A DNA stretch of 64,000 nt from Planobispora rosea (GTDB taxonomy: Bacteria > Actinomycetota > Actinomycetes > Streptosporangiales > Streptosporangiaceae), in contig NZ_BMQP01000002.1 in assembly GCF_014648175.1 (NCBI RefSeq), positions 124,001-188,000 of the forward strand. Reading direction: 5' to 3'. A program made the translations under genes and the position numbers. Positions 56,730 through 64,000 of this stretch are shown piece after piece. The notes beneath the pieces were generated by a model. That model saw only the letters and a program-made list of their open reading frames with translations, did not search any database and was not told where the DNA came from. Numbering within the stretch: the first letter of the stretch is position 1; each line of letters opens with the position of its first letter.

Positions 56730-59687
56730 TCAGCCGTGCCGGGTGTCGGGAACGTGCCTGCCGGGCGTGACCGGGCGCCAGGGCGCGAACGCGCTGGCCG
56801 TCCTGGGCAGCAGGCCCGCCAGTTCGGGGCAGTGCCGCAGGATGACGCTGTTCATGCCGCCCCGCGCGATCCAGTCCATCCCCAGGGGGGTGTAGATCTC
56901 CGGCCTGAAGTCGACCGTGAGGAAGCGGTCGCTCTGCAGCCTCCGGCTGGCCATGAGGATGAAGACGCGGAAGGCCGTGTCGCTGAAGCCGAAGCCCGCG
57001 GGCGGGTTCTCCGCGTAGAGCCCGACCATCGTGTCGATGTCGTCGACCGTACGGTAGACGTCCTTGAGCCGCGCCACCGTCTCCGGGTCGGAGGTGAGGT
57101 CCTCGAACCGCCGCAGGCGCGGTCTGTGCAGGCCGGCGCGGAAGTCGTTGTAGCGCGGGACGCCGCGGCGGCGGGTGCGCGCGATGTCGACCACGGACAG
57201 GTCGATCACCTCCCCGTCCCGCTCGAACGCCTGGAGCGCGCGCGGGTAGTTGCGCAGGGTGATCGCGCCCGGGTGGGCGACGCCGAACGAGTAGAGCGCG
57301 TTCGCCAGGCCGACCCTGCGCATGACCGGCTCCGCGGCGGCGCCCTGCACGTCGTTGAAGTCCAGGGTGCCGAGCGACGCGCCGGAGAGGTGGTCGATCA
57401 TCTCGTAGTCGTCCGGGATCAGCGGGTGCATCCGGTAGACGGTGACGAACTCCTCGGTGAGCGAGTACGGCGCCGCGTGGTGGTCGGGCAGGGTCTCGGG
57501 GATGCCGGTGAGCGCGTGCGCGTCGACCAGCCACAGCCCCAGCCGGGCCGCCCAGTTGTCCGGCGGTCCCTCCCAGTTGGCCCGCAGCGAGATGTCGATC
57601 ACATCGGTCGCGAGGATCGCGGGGGTCCACTCCACGGTGTGGATCTTGGCGATGAGGGCGGAGACGACGAGCCTGGCCGTGTGGTACACGCTCTCCTCGT
57701 CCATGCGGGGGTACTCCCTGCGCAGGGCCTCGCACACGGCGTTGTGCTCGCGGGCGAACAGCGTGTGCATGGCGCTGAGGCCCAGCCACCAGCTGTCGCG
57801 GAACCCGGTGAGCGGGATGCCGTCCGGGCCCGGCGGCAGGTGCCCGTGCTCCAGGTGGAGCGCCGCGCCGCCGTCCGGCTCGCGCAGGGATCTCGCCACG
57901 GCCTCGTCCCCGCCGTAGACCTCCGACCCGTCCCACCAGTGGGAGGCGGCGTTGCCGAACAGGATCGGCGCGCCGCCGTCGAGGCGCACGCCCTCGTTCT
58001 CGGCGAAGCGCATCACCGTCTCGGGAGCTCCGCCCGGCGTGTTGCTCCAGGTCATGCCGGGCGGCATCGGCACCTCGACGTTCCTCGTCCCGGCCGGGTA
58101 GCGCTTGTGCTCGACCCAGTCGTGGACCTGGAACTGGATCCACGCGGCGGCGAGGATGTTCAGCGACCGCGCGGGGATGAAGGCGTCGCGGCGGAGCAGC
58201 TCCCTGCTGACGGTCACCGGGTTGGGCGTGTCGAACAGGTCGGGCCGGTAGACGGGCGGGAGGTTGCGGCCGAAGGCCGCGCCCACGGCCCCCATCATCG
58301 GCGCGGACAGGTCGTTGCAGGTGCCGTCGTAGCTGCGCCTGGTCCGCAGGTGCTCCTCGACGGGTTCGGGCACCGCGCGGGCCCGGGGCGGGGCCTCGCG
58401 CGCCTCGGTGTCGATGAGGTTGCGCCTCCGCAGGACCTGGCGGAAGGCGTCGAGGTTGAGGAGGCCGAGCAGGGGCGGCAGCCGGTGCCAGGGGACGACC
58501 CGGTTGAGGGCGCGGAACCCGGCCTCGATGAGCTTCCCGGCGACGACGTTGCGCCGCGGCGTCGGCGTGATGAACCGGTGTCCCCGGCGGTGGGCGCTGG
58601 ACGCCTCGTAGGCGGCCCTGCGGGCGCGGTTGAGGTTGCCGAGCGGCCGGAAGGCGTCCGTGGTGTTCCACGGGTCGAACGCGAGCTGGTCGACGCGGAG
58701 CGCGGTGGCGCGCGCGGCGGCGGCACCGAGGTCCCGCCGGGGGATCGTCAGCGTCGCCACCGGGATGACGGGCGCGTCCTCCTCCCGCCAGTCGGACGCG
58801 CCGTTCTCGATGGGCGTGCGCCGGGCGTCCGCGTAACGCTGGACGCACAGCTCGAAGACGACGTCCGCGCCGGCCAGCCGCGCGGCGAGCTCGTGCCCCA
58901 GGTAGTCGGGGTCGCCGCGGGAGGGCGGGGGCGCCGCGGGCGCGCCCGCGGCGGGGCGGAGCCGGTAGCGCACCGGTCCCGCGTCCCCCCACATGATCGC
59001 CCCACGGCTCCAGTACGTCTCGAGCGCGAGGCTGGTCACCGTGCGCCCGGTCGCCTCGGTCACGTTCCGCCGCATGCGCGTGGCCGCCGGCCAGCCCACC
59101 GCCATGGGCAGCTTGACGAACAGGGCGATCCCCTTGCGCAGGGTGGTGTCCGCGCCCGCCATGGCGCGGGCGAACGCGACGAACTCGCGCGCGTCCCGCG
59201 CGTGGGAGACCGGGAAGTTCGTCATCAGGAGGTCGTGGGCCTCCTGCGGGCCGGCCTGGACGCGCAGGGCCGCGCCCCGCAGGTCCGGCGCGGAGTCCGG
59301 TCCGTGCAGACCGCTGGCGTTGGACAGCCGTACGACGACGGGGTATTCGGCGCCGGGCTGGGCGAAGCCGGTGCGCAGGTCACCGGGGAGATCCTGGTGG
59401 AATCTCAGCCGGGCGTCCTCGACGCCGAGGATCGCCTTCGCGTGGAAGGCGCGGTCGACGGAGGCGGCTCCGCTCCGTTTCTTGATCTTCAGCTGGACCC
59501 GCATGAGATCGCGGGCGAGCCCCTCGAAGATCACTCGTTCGGCCTCGGGAGAGCCGCCGACGTAACGCTCGTACGGCTCGGCCTGCTCGGCCTGCTCGGC
59601 GCGCTCGTGCCGCTCGGCCCCGGGGGCTCCGGGTGCCGCCGCCGGCGTCTCGCCGGCGGGGCGGCCGTATTTCTTGGTCTCGTGCAT
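56730..59687 (-). CDS. Fusion: catalase-like haem domain + alpha-dioxygenase/cyclooxygenase-type haem peroxidase
   Basis: 985 residues from the ATG at 59687 (GGGAG 7 nt upstream). Residues about 50-370: catalase-related domain of the y4iL-like kind; His82 in AFHAKAILG matches the distal His, VVRLSNASG the Arg region, with LETYWSRGAIMWGDAG toward its end. Residues about 400-985: animal-type haem peroxidase close to plant alpha-dioxygenases: IQFQVHDWVEHK with distal His522, FREHN-like MHTLFAREHN, and VYRMHPLIPDD with Tyr751 and proximal His754, the YxxH pair that makes the tyrosyl radical in alpha-dioxygenases and cyclooxygenases. It would oxygenate a fatty acid; the N-terminal domain may process the hydroperoxide. 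First gene of a three-gene operon. Confidence 0.85.
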   Translation of the reverse strand: MHETKKYGRPAGETPAAAPGAPGAERHERAEQAEQAEPYERYVGGSPEAERVIFEGLARDLMRVQLKIKKRSGAASVDRAFHAKAILGVEDARLRFHQDLPGDLRTGFAQPGAEYPVVVRLSNASGLHGPDSAPDLRGAALRVQAGPQEAHDLLMTNFPVSHARDAREFVAFARAMAGADTTLRKGIALFVKLPMAVGWPAATRMRRNVTEATGRTVTSLALETYWSRGAIMWGDAGPVRYRLRPAAGAPAAPPPSRGDPDYLGHELAARLAGADVVFELCVQRYADARRTPIENGASDWREEDAPVIPVATLTIPRRDLGAAAARATALRVDQLAFDPWNTTDAFRPLGNLNRARRAAYEASSAHRRGHRFITPTPRRNVVAGKLIEAGFRALNRVVPWHRLPPLLGLLNLDAFRQVLRRRNLIDTEAREAPPRARAVPEPVEEHLRTRRSYDGTCNDLSAPMMGAVGAAFGRNLPPVYRPDLFDTPNPVTVSRELLRRDAFIPARSLNILAAAWIQFQVHDWVEHKRYPAGTRNVEVPMPPGMTWSNTPGGAPETVMRFAENEGVRLDGGAPILFGNAASHWWDGSEVYGGDEAVARSLREPDGGAALHLEHGHLPPGPDGIPLTGFRDSWWLGLSAMHTLFAREHNAVCEALRREYPRMDEESVYHTARLVVSALIAKIHTVEWTPAILATDVIDISLRANWEGPPDNWAARLGLWLVDAHALTGIPETLPDHHAAPYSLTEEFVTVYRMHPLIPDDYEMIDHLSGASLGTLDFNDVQGAAAEPVMRRVGLANALYSFGVAHPGAITLRNYPRALQAFERDGEVIDLSVVDIARTRRRGVPRYNDFRAGLHRPRLRRFEDLTSDPETVARLKDVYRTVDDIDTMVGLYAENPPAGFGFSDTAFRVFILMASRRLQSDRFLTVDFRPEIYTPLGMDWIARGGMNSVILRHCPELAGLLPRTASAFAPWRPVTPGRHVPDTRHG

Positions 59688-60173
59688 GTGGCTCTCCCAC
59701 CGATGCGCGGCCCTCGCGGGCCGCGAGGGCGTCCGGGTGCGGCACGGGGTCTTCCGCCGGTCATTCCGTGATCTTCCGGAATCCGGCGACATGCCGTTCG
59801 GAGCACCGGACGCGAATAGGGTGCGGAATCCGCCGGCGTACCGGAAGTAAGGGCGTACAGGACATACAGGGCGGCGTGCGAACCGCCGGGGCGGCGCGGT
59901 GGGCGCGGGTGCCGGACGGCCCGCTCCCGCCCACCGCTCCATCATCCCCGCGGCGGGAACGTGACCGGTCAATACCGGGGCAATCGTCGGAAAGATTCTC
60001 TTTTCCGAGGTTCCGGGCCGCATGAACGATGGAGGACGATCTACCGGCGGAAGAACGCGGACGTGTTGATTCTTCGCCCGGGAGAGGGACGGCAGGCTCG
60101 CGCGCTTACCCGTCCGCGGGACAGCCGAGGCCCCCCGTGCGGATTGTTACCGTACGCGTCCGCGGAGAGCCCT
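59688..60173. other. Intergenic region upstream of peroxidase fusion operon
   Basis: 486 bp without a gene I can support. Open frames here lack codon bias and ribosome-binding sites. The promoter of the minus-strand operon must be in this stretch. I see no clear repeat or operator. Confidence 0.5.
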
Positions 60174-60533
60174 TCACTGTCCGAAGGAGAACCGGAGCCG
60201 GGCATTGATCAAGAAGTTGAGCCGGTGGCGCAGGCGGCCGATCACGGCCTGTTCCGGGGCTTCCGCAGGTGTCAGCAGCGTCCAGCGCAGTGAGCAGCCG
60301 CCGTCCTCGGTCGGCCGGATGTCGAACCGGATCTCGTCGTCGGGCCTTTCCGGCCACAACGACGACCAGACCACGAGTTCCGGTTCCACCGCCCGGAGGA
60401 TGCGCGGCTCGACCTCATCGGGGTGCAGGTGCAGCCACTGCCGTCCGCCTGGTCGCCGAGGGTCGGTCAGGCTCTCCCACACGATGCGAGGAGGAGGCGG
60501 CTGCCTACGCTCCCGCGAACCCAGCTCGATCAC
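60174..60533 (-). CDS. SRPBCC-like protein
   Basis: 119 residues from a GTG (GCGGAA upstream). IVWESLTDPRRPGGRQWLHL, VVWSSLWPERPDDEIRFDI and SLRWTLLTPAEAPEQAVIGR followed by a C-terminal helix RLRHRLNFLINARLRF is the START/SRPBCC pattern (PQRPW-like entry strand then long helix). Such folds bind hydrophobic ligands; no specific substrate can be predicted. It stands alone on the minus strand, upstream of the peroxidase operon. Confidence 0.75.
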   Translation of the reverse strand: MIELGSRERRQPPPPRIVWESLTDPRRPGGRQWLHLHPDEVEPRILRAVEPELVVWSSLWPERPDDEIRFDIRPTEDGGCSLRWTLLTPAEAPEQAVIGRLRHRLNFLINARLRFSFGQ

Positions 60534-60803
60534 TTCCGCAGTCTAGAAGGCGGCCGCCACCTGGTCGTCGCCCACCAGCTCGGAAGACCGCGCTGCGCGA
60601 CCTGCCGACGTGCCGCGCCGCGGGGCAGGGACGGGCTCAAGTCCATGCAGTTCCTTCTCCAGTGCGTTGTGCGACGTTGTTTGTACACCGGCCCGCTCGA
60701 AGCCGCACAACCCGAATGTGACTACAAAGATTTCACATCGGCAGAAAGCCTCGGCCTGACTCCGGCCGGCTGCCCGTGAGAAGCAACGACGAGGGAAGTG
60801 CGA

Positions 60804-61337
60804 ATGAAGAAATCACTCACGCAGGCCGCCATCCTGGCGGTGTCCACGTTCACCGTGCTCGCCGTCGCCGGCCCCGCCCACGCGGATCCGGTAAACGGAC
60901 AGTCCTACCGAATCAAGAACGTCGATTCCGGAAAATGCATGGACATCCGCGATGCCACCTGGAATCTCGGCGGACAAGTACAGCAGTTCACCTGCCACGC
61001 GGAGTGGAACCAGCACTTCGTATTCAGGAAGGCGGAGGTCATCAACGGCCGGCAGACGTGGCGGCTGACGCCCCGGTACACCGACGGACAGCGATGCGTG
61101 GATGTCAGAGACGGCACCAGCAACGGCGGCGAACTTCTCCAGACCTGGACGTGTCACTCGGGATGGCAGCAGCGGTTCCACATCGTGGGAGCCGGCGGCG
61201 GCAGGTACACCATCCGGCCCTCCTACAACGGGTGGTGCCTCACGGTCTCATATCCGCGATACGACGATCTGGCGCCGATCCGGCAGTACCCGTGCGGCGG
61301 CAGCAATGATCAGCTGTTCTACATTCAGCGTGCCTGA
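60804..61337 (+). CDS. Secreted ricin-type beta-trefoil lectin
   Basis: 177 residues. Signal peptide MKKSLTQAAILAVSTFTVLA cleaved near AHA, then one RICIN domain with three subdomains: SGKCMDIRDATWNLGGQVQQ, QRCVDVRDGTSNGGELLQTW and WCLTVSYPRYDDLAPIRQY, each ending in the QxW/F-type element (QHF, QRF, QLF). GGGAAG lies 7 nt upstream of the ATG at 60804. It should bind carbohydrate outside the cell; no catalytic domain is fused. The 270-bp region upstream (60534-60803) has no other gene; its AT-rich end near 60670-60740 may hold the promoter. Confidence 0.92.
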   Translation: MKKSLTQAAILAVSTFTVLAVAGPAHADPVNGQSYRIKNVDSGKCMDIRDATWNLGGQVQQFTCHAEWNQHFVFRKAEVINGRQTWRLTPRYTDGQRCVDVRDGTSNGGELLQTWTCHSGWQQRFHIVGAGGGRYTIRPSYNGWCLTVSYPRYDDLAPIRQYPCGGSNDQLFYIQRA

Positions 61338-61378
61338 GCTCTCCTCCACGAGGACACGGCGGGCCCCGGCTGCATGAC

Positions 61379-61421
61379 GGTCCCCGGGCGGATGTATGAC
61401 GACCTCGGCCGCCCGGGGACC
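61379..61421. terminator. Bidirectional 13-bp hairpin
   Basis: GGTCCCCGGGCGG and CCGCCCGGGGACC face each other over a 17-nt loop, between the convergent lectin and WD40 genes. No clear T-tract. Confidence 0.65.
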
Positions 61422-61442
61422 ATCCGGCCCCGGGGAGGTCCG

Positions 61443-64000
61443 TCAGGCAGGCGTGCAGGCCTCCCGGTACGGGGGTGCCGGCATGTGCCGCTCCCGCTCC
61501 TTTCGGATGAAGTGGCGTGTCACCGTCCTGCAGATGCGGTCGATCACTCGATGGGGATCGGTGTCCCAGAGAATGACCGTCTTGTCGGCGCCGGCGGTGG
61601 CCAGGGTGCGTCCGTCGGGGCTGAAGGCAGCGTCGAGGACGGGACCGGTGTGCCCGGCCAGCTCGATCGGCTCGGCTTCGCCGGGAAACCAGAGTGTGAC
61701 GGTACTGTCGCGCGCCTTCGATGGGGGCTGTACCGCGCCGCCTGCGGCGGCGAGGATGCGGCCGTCGGGGCTGAACGCGAGGGCGTTGATCTGCGGGGAG
61801 TCGACGCTGTCAACCGAGCGCAGGGTGTGATCGGCGACGTTCCAGCGCATGAGGCGGCGTGAGCTGGCGGTAGCGAGGATGCGTCCGTCGGGACTGAAGA
61901 CCGCGTCGGTGGCCTCAGCGGTGTGGCCGGCCAGCGGGGCCTGCGTGACGTCCCACAGGGTGATCGTCCCATCCTCCCCGGCTGCGGCCAGCGTGCGACC
62001 CTCCGGGTCGAAGTCGAGCGTGTAGACGTTGGCCTTGTGCCCGGTAAACCGGCCGCGCAGGCTGCGGCGTTCGACGTCCCACAGCAGGATCGTCGGATCG
62101 TGTCCTGAGGTGGCCAGGGTGTCGCCGTCCGGGCTGAACCTGAGCGTGATGACCTGTCCGGGCTGGCCGTGCGTGAACGTCGCCAGGCGGGTGCGACGGG
62201 CCACGTCCCACAGGAACACCGTCGTGTTCCCGCCCGCGGTGGCCAGGGTGCGTCCGTCGGGACTGAAAGTGACGGCGCTGGCGGTCTCGTCGTGTCCGGT
62301 CAGGGTGGCCAGCCGGGCATGCCGGGCCAGATCCCACAGGATGATCATCTTGTCGTCACCGGTGGTGACCAGGGTGCGTCCGTCGGGACTGAACGCCAGC
62401 CCGCGAACCGCCTTGCTGTGCCCGGTCAGGGTGGTCAGGCGGATGCGTCGCTCGACGTCCCACACGATGACCGTCGTGTCGTCGCTGGCGGTGGCCACGG
62501 TGCGTCCGTCGGCGCTGAAGGCGATCTCCCTGATCTGGCGGGTGTGGCCGGGCAGCAGTGCCGTCCGCGTGCGTGCGGTCATGTCCCACAGGGCCAGAGC
62601 GCCGTCCTCGCCGCCGGTGGCCAGTGTGTCCCCGCCGGGGCTGAGCGCGGCGGCCTTCAGCCATGTGTCGTGGCCGGACAGCGTGGCCTGGTGGGCTCCG
62701 CTGCGCACGTCCCACAGATGCACCGCCCGGTCGCGTCCGGTGCTGATGAGGAGGCGGCCGTCGGAAGTGAAGAGGATCTGGGAGACGGCGCCGATATGCC
62801 CGGTGAGCGAGCCGCGGTAGGCGCGCAGCGACGACATGCTCAACAGGGCGCTGCGCGCTTCAGTCGTCGGTGCGGTCCTGTACGCCTGAGCGGCCAGCAG
62901 CATGGCGGCGCCGGGATCGGAATCGGCCAGGTCCAGCGCTTGCATGGCGAACTGGCGCGACAGTGCCATCTGGTGGGCGGTGACGGCTTCCCGCCATTGC
63001 CGTACGGCGACGACGCCCGTGCCAACGGTGATCAGAAGCAGCAGCGCGAGGCCGATGGCCAGATAGCGCAGCTGGCGGGTGCGGCGCGCGGTGCGGAGGC
63101 GCTCGGCGTCCTCGGCTTGGACGGAGGCGTCCAGGAAGGTGCGCTCCGAGGCGTTCAGGGTGGTGTGACGGTCGTCTCGTGAGGCCCACTCCCGGGCCAG
63201 AGCCAGGCGCGTCCCCCGGTACAGCCCTCCCGGATCGTGGTTCAGGGCCACCCAGGCCTGGGCCGCCTGAGTGAGGTGCCGGTGGATACGCAGCCCTTCA
63301 CGGTCGGCCGACAGCCACTGGTGCAGGCGAGGCCAGGCGCGGATCAGCGCCTCATGAGCGACCTGCACGGTGTCGACGCCGAGCGTGATCAGCCGGTGGT
63401 CGGCGAACGCGTCGAGGACGGCCCGGGTGTCGTCTCCGGGGTTCAGTTCGTCCCGGCGGATGCGGCGGCCGGTGTCACCGGTGCCCTCCCCCAGCGCGGT
63501 CAGCCGGACGAACAGATCCTTGGCGCATGCCTGCTGCGCCGGGGTGAGCGAAACGTAGAGCCCTTCGGCGGTCTTGGCCAGAGCGCCGTGGATGCCTCCC
63601 GCCGCCTGGTATCCGGCGAGGGTGAGGGTGTTGCCGCGACGGCGCCGCCAGGTCTCCAGAAGAGCGTGGGAGACCAGCGGCAGGACCGCGGGCTGTCCGG
63701 CGGTGTCGGAGATGATCGCGGCGAGCAGCGCGCTCTCGACGGTACAGCCCGCGTCGCGGGCGGGCTGGGTGATGGCCTGGCGCAGTTCCTCCGTCGTCAT
63801 GGGACCGATGAGGATCTGCGAGTCGGTGAGGGCCTCGGCGAGTTCGGGGTGGTCGGCGCAGTGGGGGTAGAAGTCGGCGCGCACTCCGAGTACCACGTGC
63901 AGCGGACTGCCGGCGGCCTGTGCGGCGGCCAGTAGCGTGGTGATGAACCGGGTTCGCCGCAGCGGGCCGCAGAGGGTGAAGACCTCCTCGAACTGGTCGA
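61443..64000 (-). CDS. nSTAND-type NTPase with transmembrane segment and WD40 propeller, partial
   Basis: The frame is open to the right edge; about 852 residues are visible and the N-terminus is missing. The first visible residues read DQFEEVFTLCGP, the Walker B-like motif of nSTAND NTPases, followed by GVRADFYPHC and a helical winged-helix-like region (VDTVQVAHEALIRAWPRLHQW). One membrane helix (YLAIGLALLLLITVGTGVVA, about 63005-63070) and a coiled linker lead to ten WD40 repeats, most ending in LWD, with FSPDGRTLATAG-type strands. Such proteins are signal-activated switches; actinobacterial members often combine a protease or other effector at the N-terminus, which is out of view here. Confidence 0.9.
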   Translation of the reverse strand, partial: DQFEEVFTLCGPLRRTRFITTLLAAAQAAGSPLHVVLGVRADFYPHCADHPELAEALTDSQILIGPMTTEELRQAITQPARDAGCTVESALLAAIISDTAGQPAVLPLVSHALLETWRRRRGNTLTLAGYQAAGGIHGALAKTAEGLYVSLTPAQQACAKDLFVRLTALGEGTGDTGRRIRRDELNPGDDTRAVLDAFADHRLITLGVDTVQVAHEALIRAWPRLHQWLSADREGLRIHRHLTQAAQAWVALNHDPGGLYRGTRLALAREWASRDDRHTTLNASERTFLDASVQAEDAERLRTARRTRQLRYLAIGLALLLLITVGTGVVAVRQWREAVTAHQMALSRQFAMQALDLADSDPGAAMLLAAQAYRTAPTTEARSALLSMSSLRAYRGSLTGHIGAVSQILFTSDGRLLISTGRDRAVHLWDVRSGAHQATLSGHDTWLKAAALSPGGDTLATGGEDGALALWDMTARTRTALLPGHTRQIREIAFSADGRTVATASDDTTVIVWDVERRIRLTTLTGHSKAVRGLAFSPDGRTLVTTGDDKMIILWDLARHARLATLTGHDETASAVTFSPDGRTLATAGGNTTVFLWDVARRTRLATFTHGQPGQVITLRFSPDGDTLATSGHDPTILLWDVERRSLRGRFTGHKANVYTLDFDPEGRTLAAAGEDGTITLWDVTQAPLAGHTAEATDAVFSPDGRILATASSRRLMRWNVADHTLRSVDSVDSPQINALAFSPDGRILAAAGGAVQPPSKARDSTVTLWFPGEAEPIELAGHTGPVLDAAFSPDGRTLATAGADKTVILWDTDPHRVIDRICRTVTRHFIRKERERHMPAPPYREACTPA

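Noticed and set aside
59961..60293. Plus-strand open frame of 110 codons upstream of the lectin gene
   Set aside because: No ribosome-binding site, Arg/Pro-rich composition typical of antisense GC-rich frames, and overlap with the better-supported SRPBCC-like gene on the other strand.

Overview
This is a very GC-rich window from a filamentous actinobacterium. A nitrate-sensing conservon (histidine kinase, roadblock, DUF742, GTPase), adenosylcobalamin methylmalonyl-CoA mutase, F420-type LLM oxidoreductase, ECF sigma/anti-sigma pairs, many GTG/TTG starts and ATGA/GTGA start-stop overlaps all fit. The gene styles suggest Streptosporangiales (Streptosporangium/Nonomuraea-like), but that is inference. 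No rRNA, tRNA, CRISPR array, transposase or phage gene was seen.

Layout. 1-4336 (-): ECF sigma factor, anti-sigma membrane protein, ABC ATPase, ABC permease and a cut-off membrane protein, all overlapping. 4482-5913 (+): a small conserved protein and a DUF6745-like protein. 6109-7113 (+): two paralogous tiny secreted peptides with duplicated leaders, separated by a strong hairpin terminator. 7284-15688 (-): the most unusual locus, an eight-gene operon of the STM4011/4012/4013/4014/4015 type (two radical SAM enzymes, an alkaline-phosphatase-fold hydrolase, an ATP-grasp-like protein). The leucine-rich STM4015-type gene is present in four tandem copies, each preceded by the same short DNA element.

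15931-31221: mixed genes: MFS exporter, P450, secreted FG-GAP protein, secreted small protein, PhoD phosphatase, alpha/beta hydrolase, ArfB ribosome rescue factor, MFS, NUDIX, LLM oxidoreductase, HAD phosphatase, SnoaL-like protein, APH-like kinase, zinc-ribbon protein, lipoprotein. 31285-39628: ABC-F protein with a long leader, TetR plus acyl-CoA ligase (divergent), PPK2, chagasin-like lipoprotein, CehA/McbA-like metallohydrolase. 39748-43751 (-): complete conservon cvnABCD.

43965-47922 (-): compact terpenoid cluster, P450 > class I terpene synthase > class II cyclase, translationally coupled. 48274-53413 (-): methylmalonyl-CoA mutase small and large subunits with the MeaB chaperone. 53610-59687 (-): three-gene operon starting with a 985-residue fusion of a catalase-like domain to an alpha-dioxygenase/cyclooxygenase-type haem peroxidase, followed by a nitroreductase-like protein and a ThDP enzyme; a possible fatty-acid oxidation or oxylipin pathway. 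60174-64000: SRPBCC-like protein, secreted ricin-type lectin, and the 3' part of a membrane-anchored nSTAND/WD40 protein that leaves the window at the right edge.
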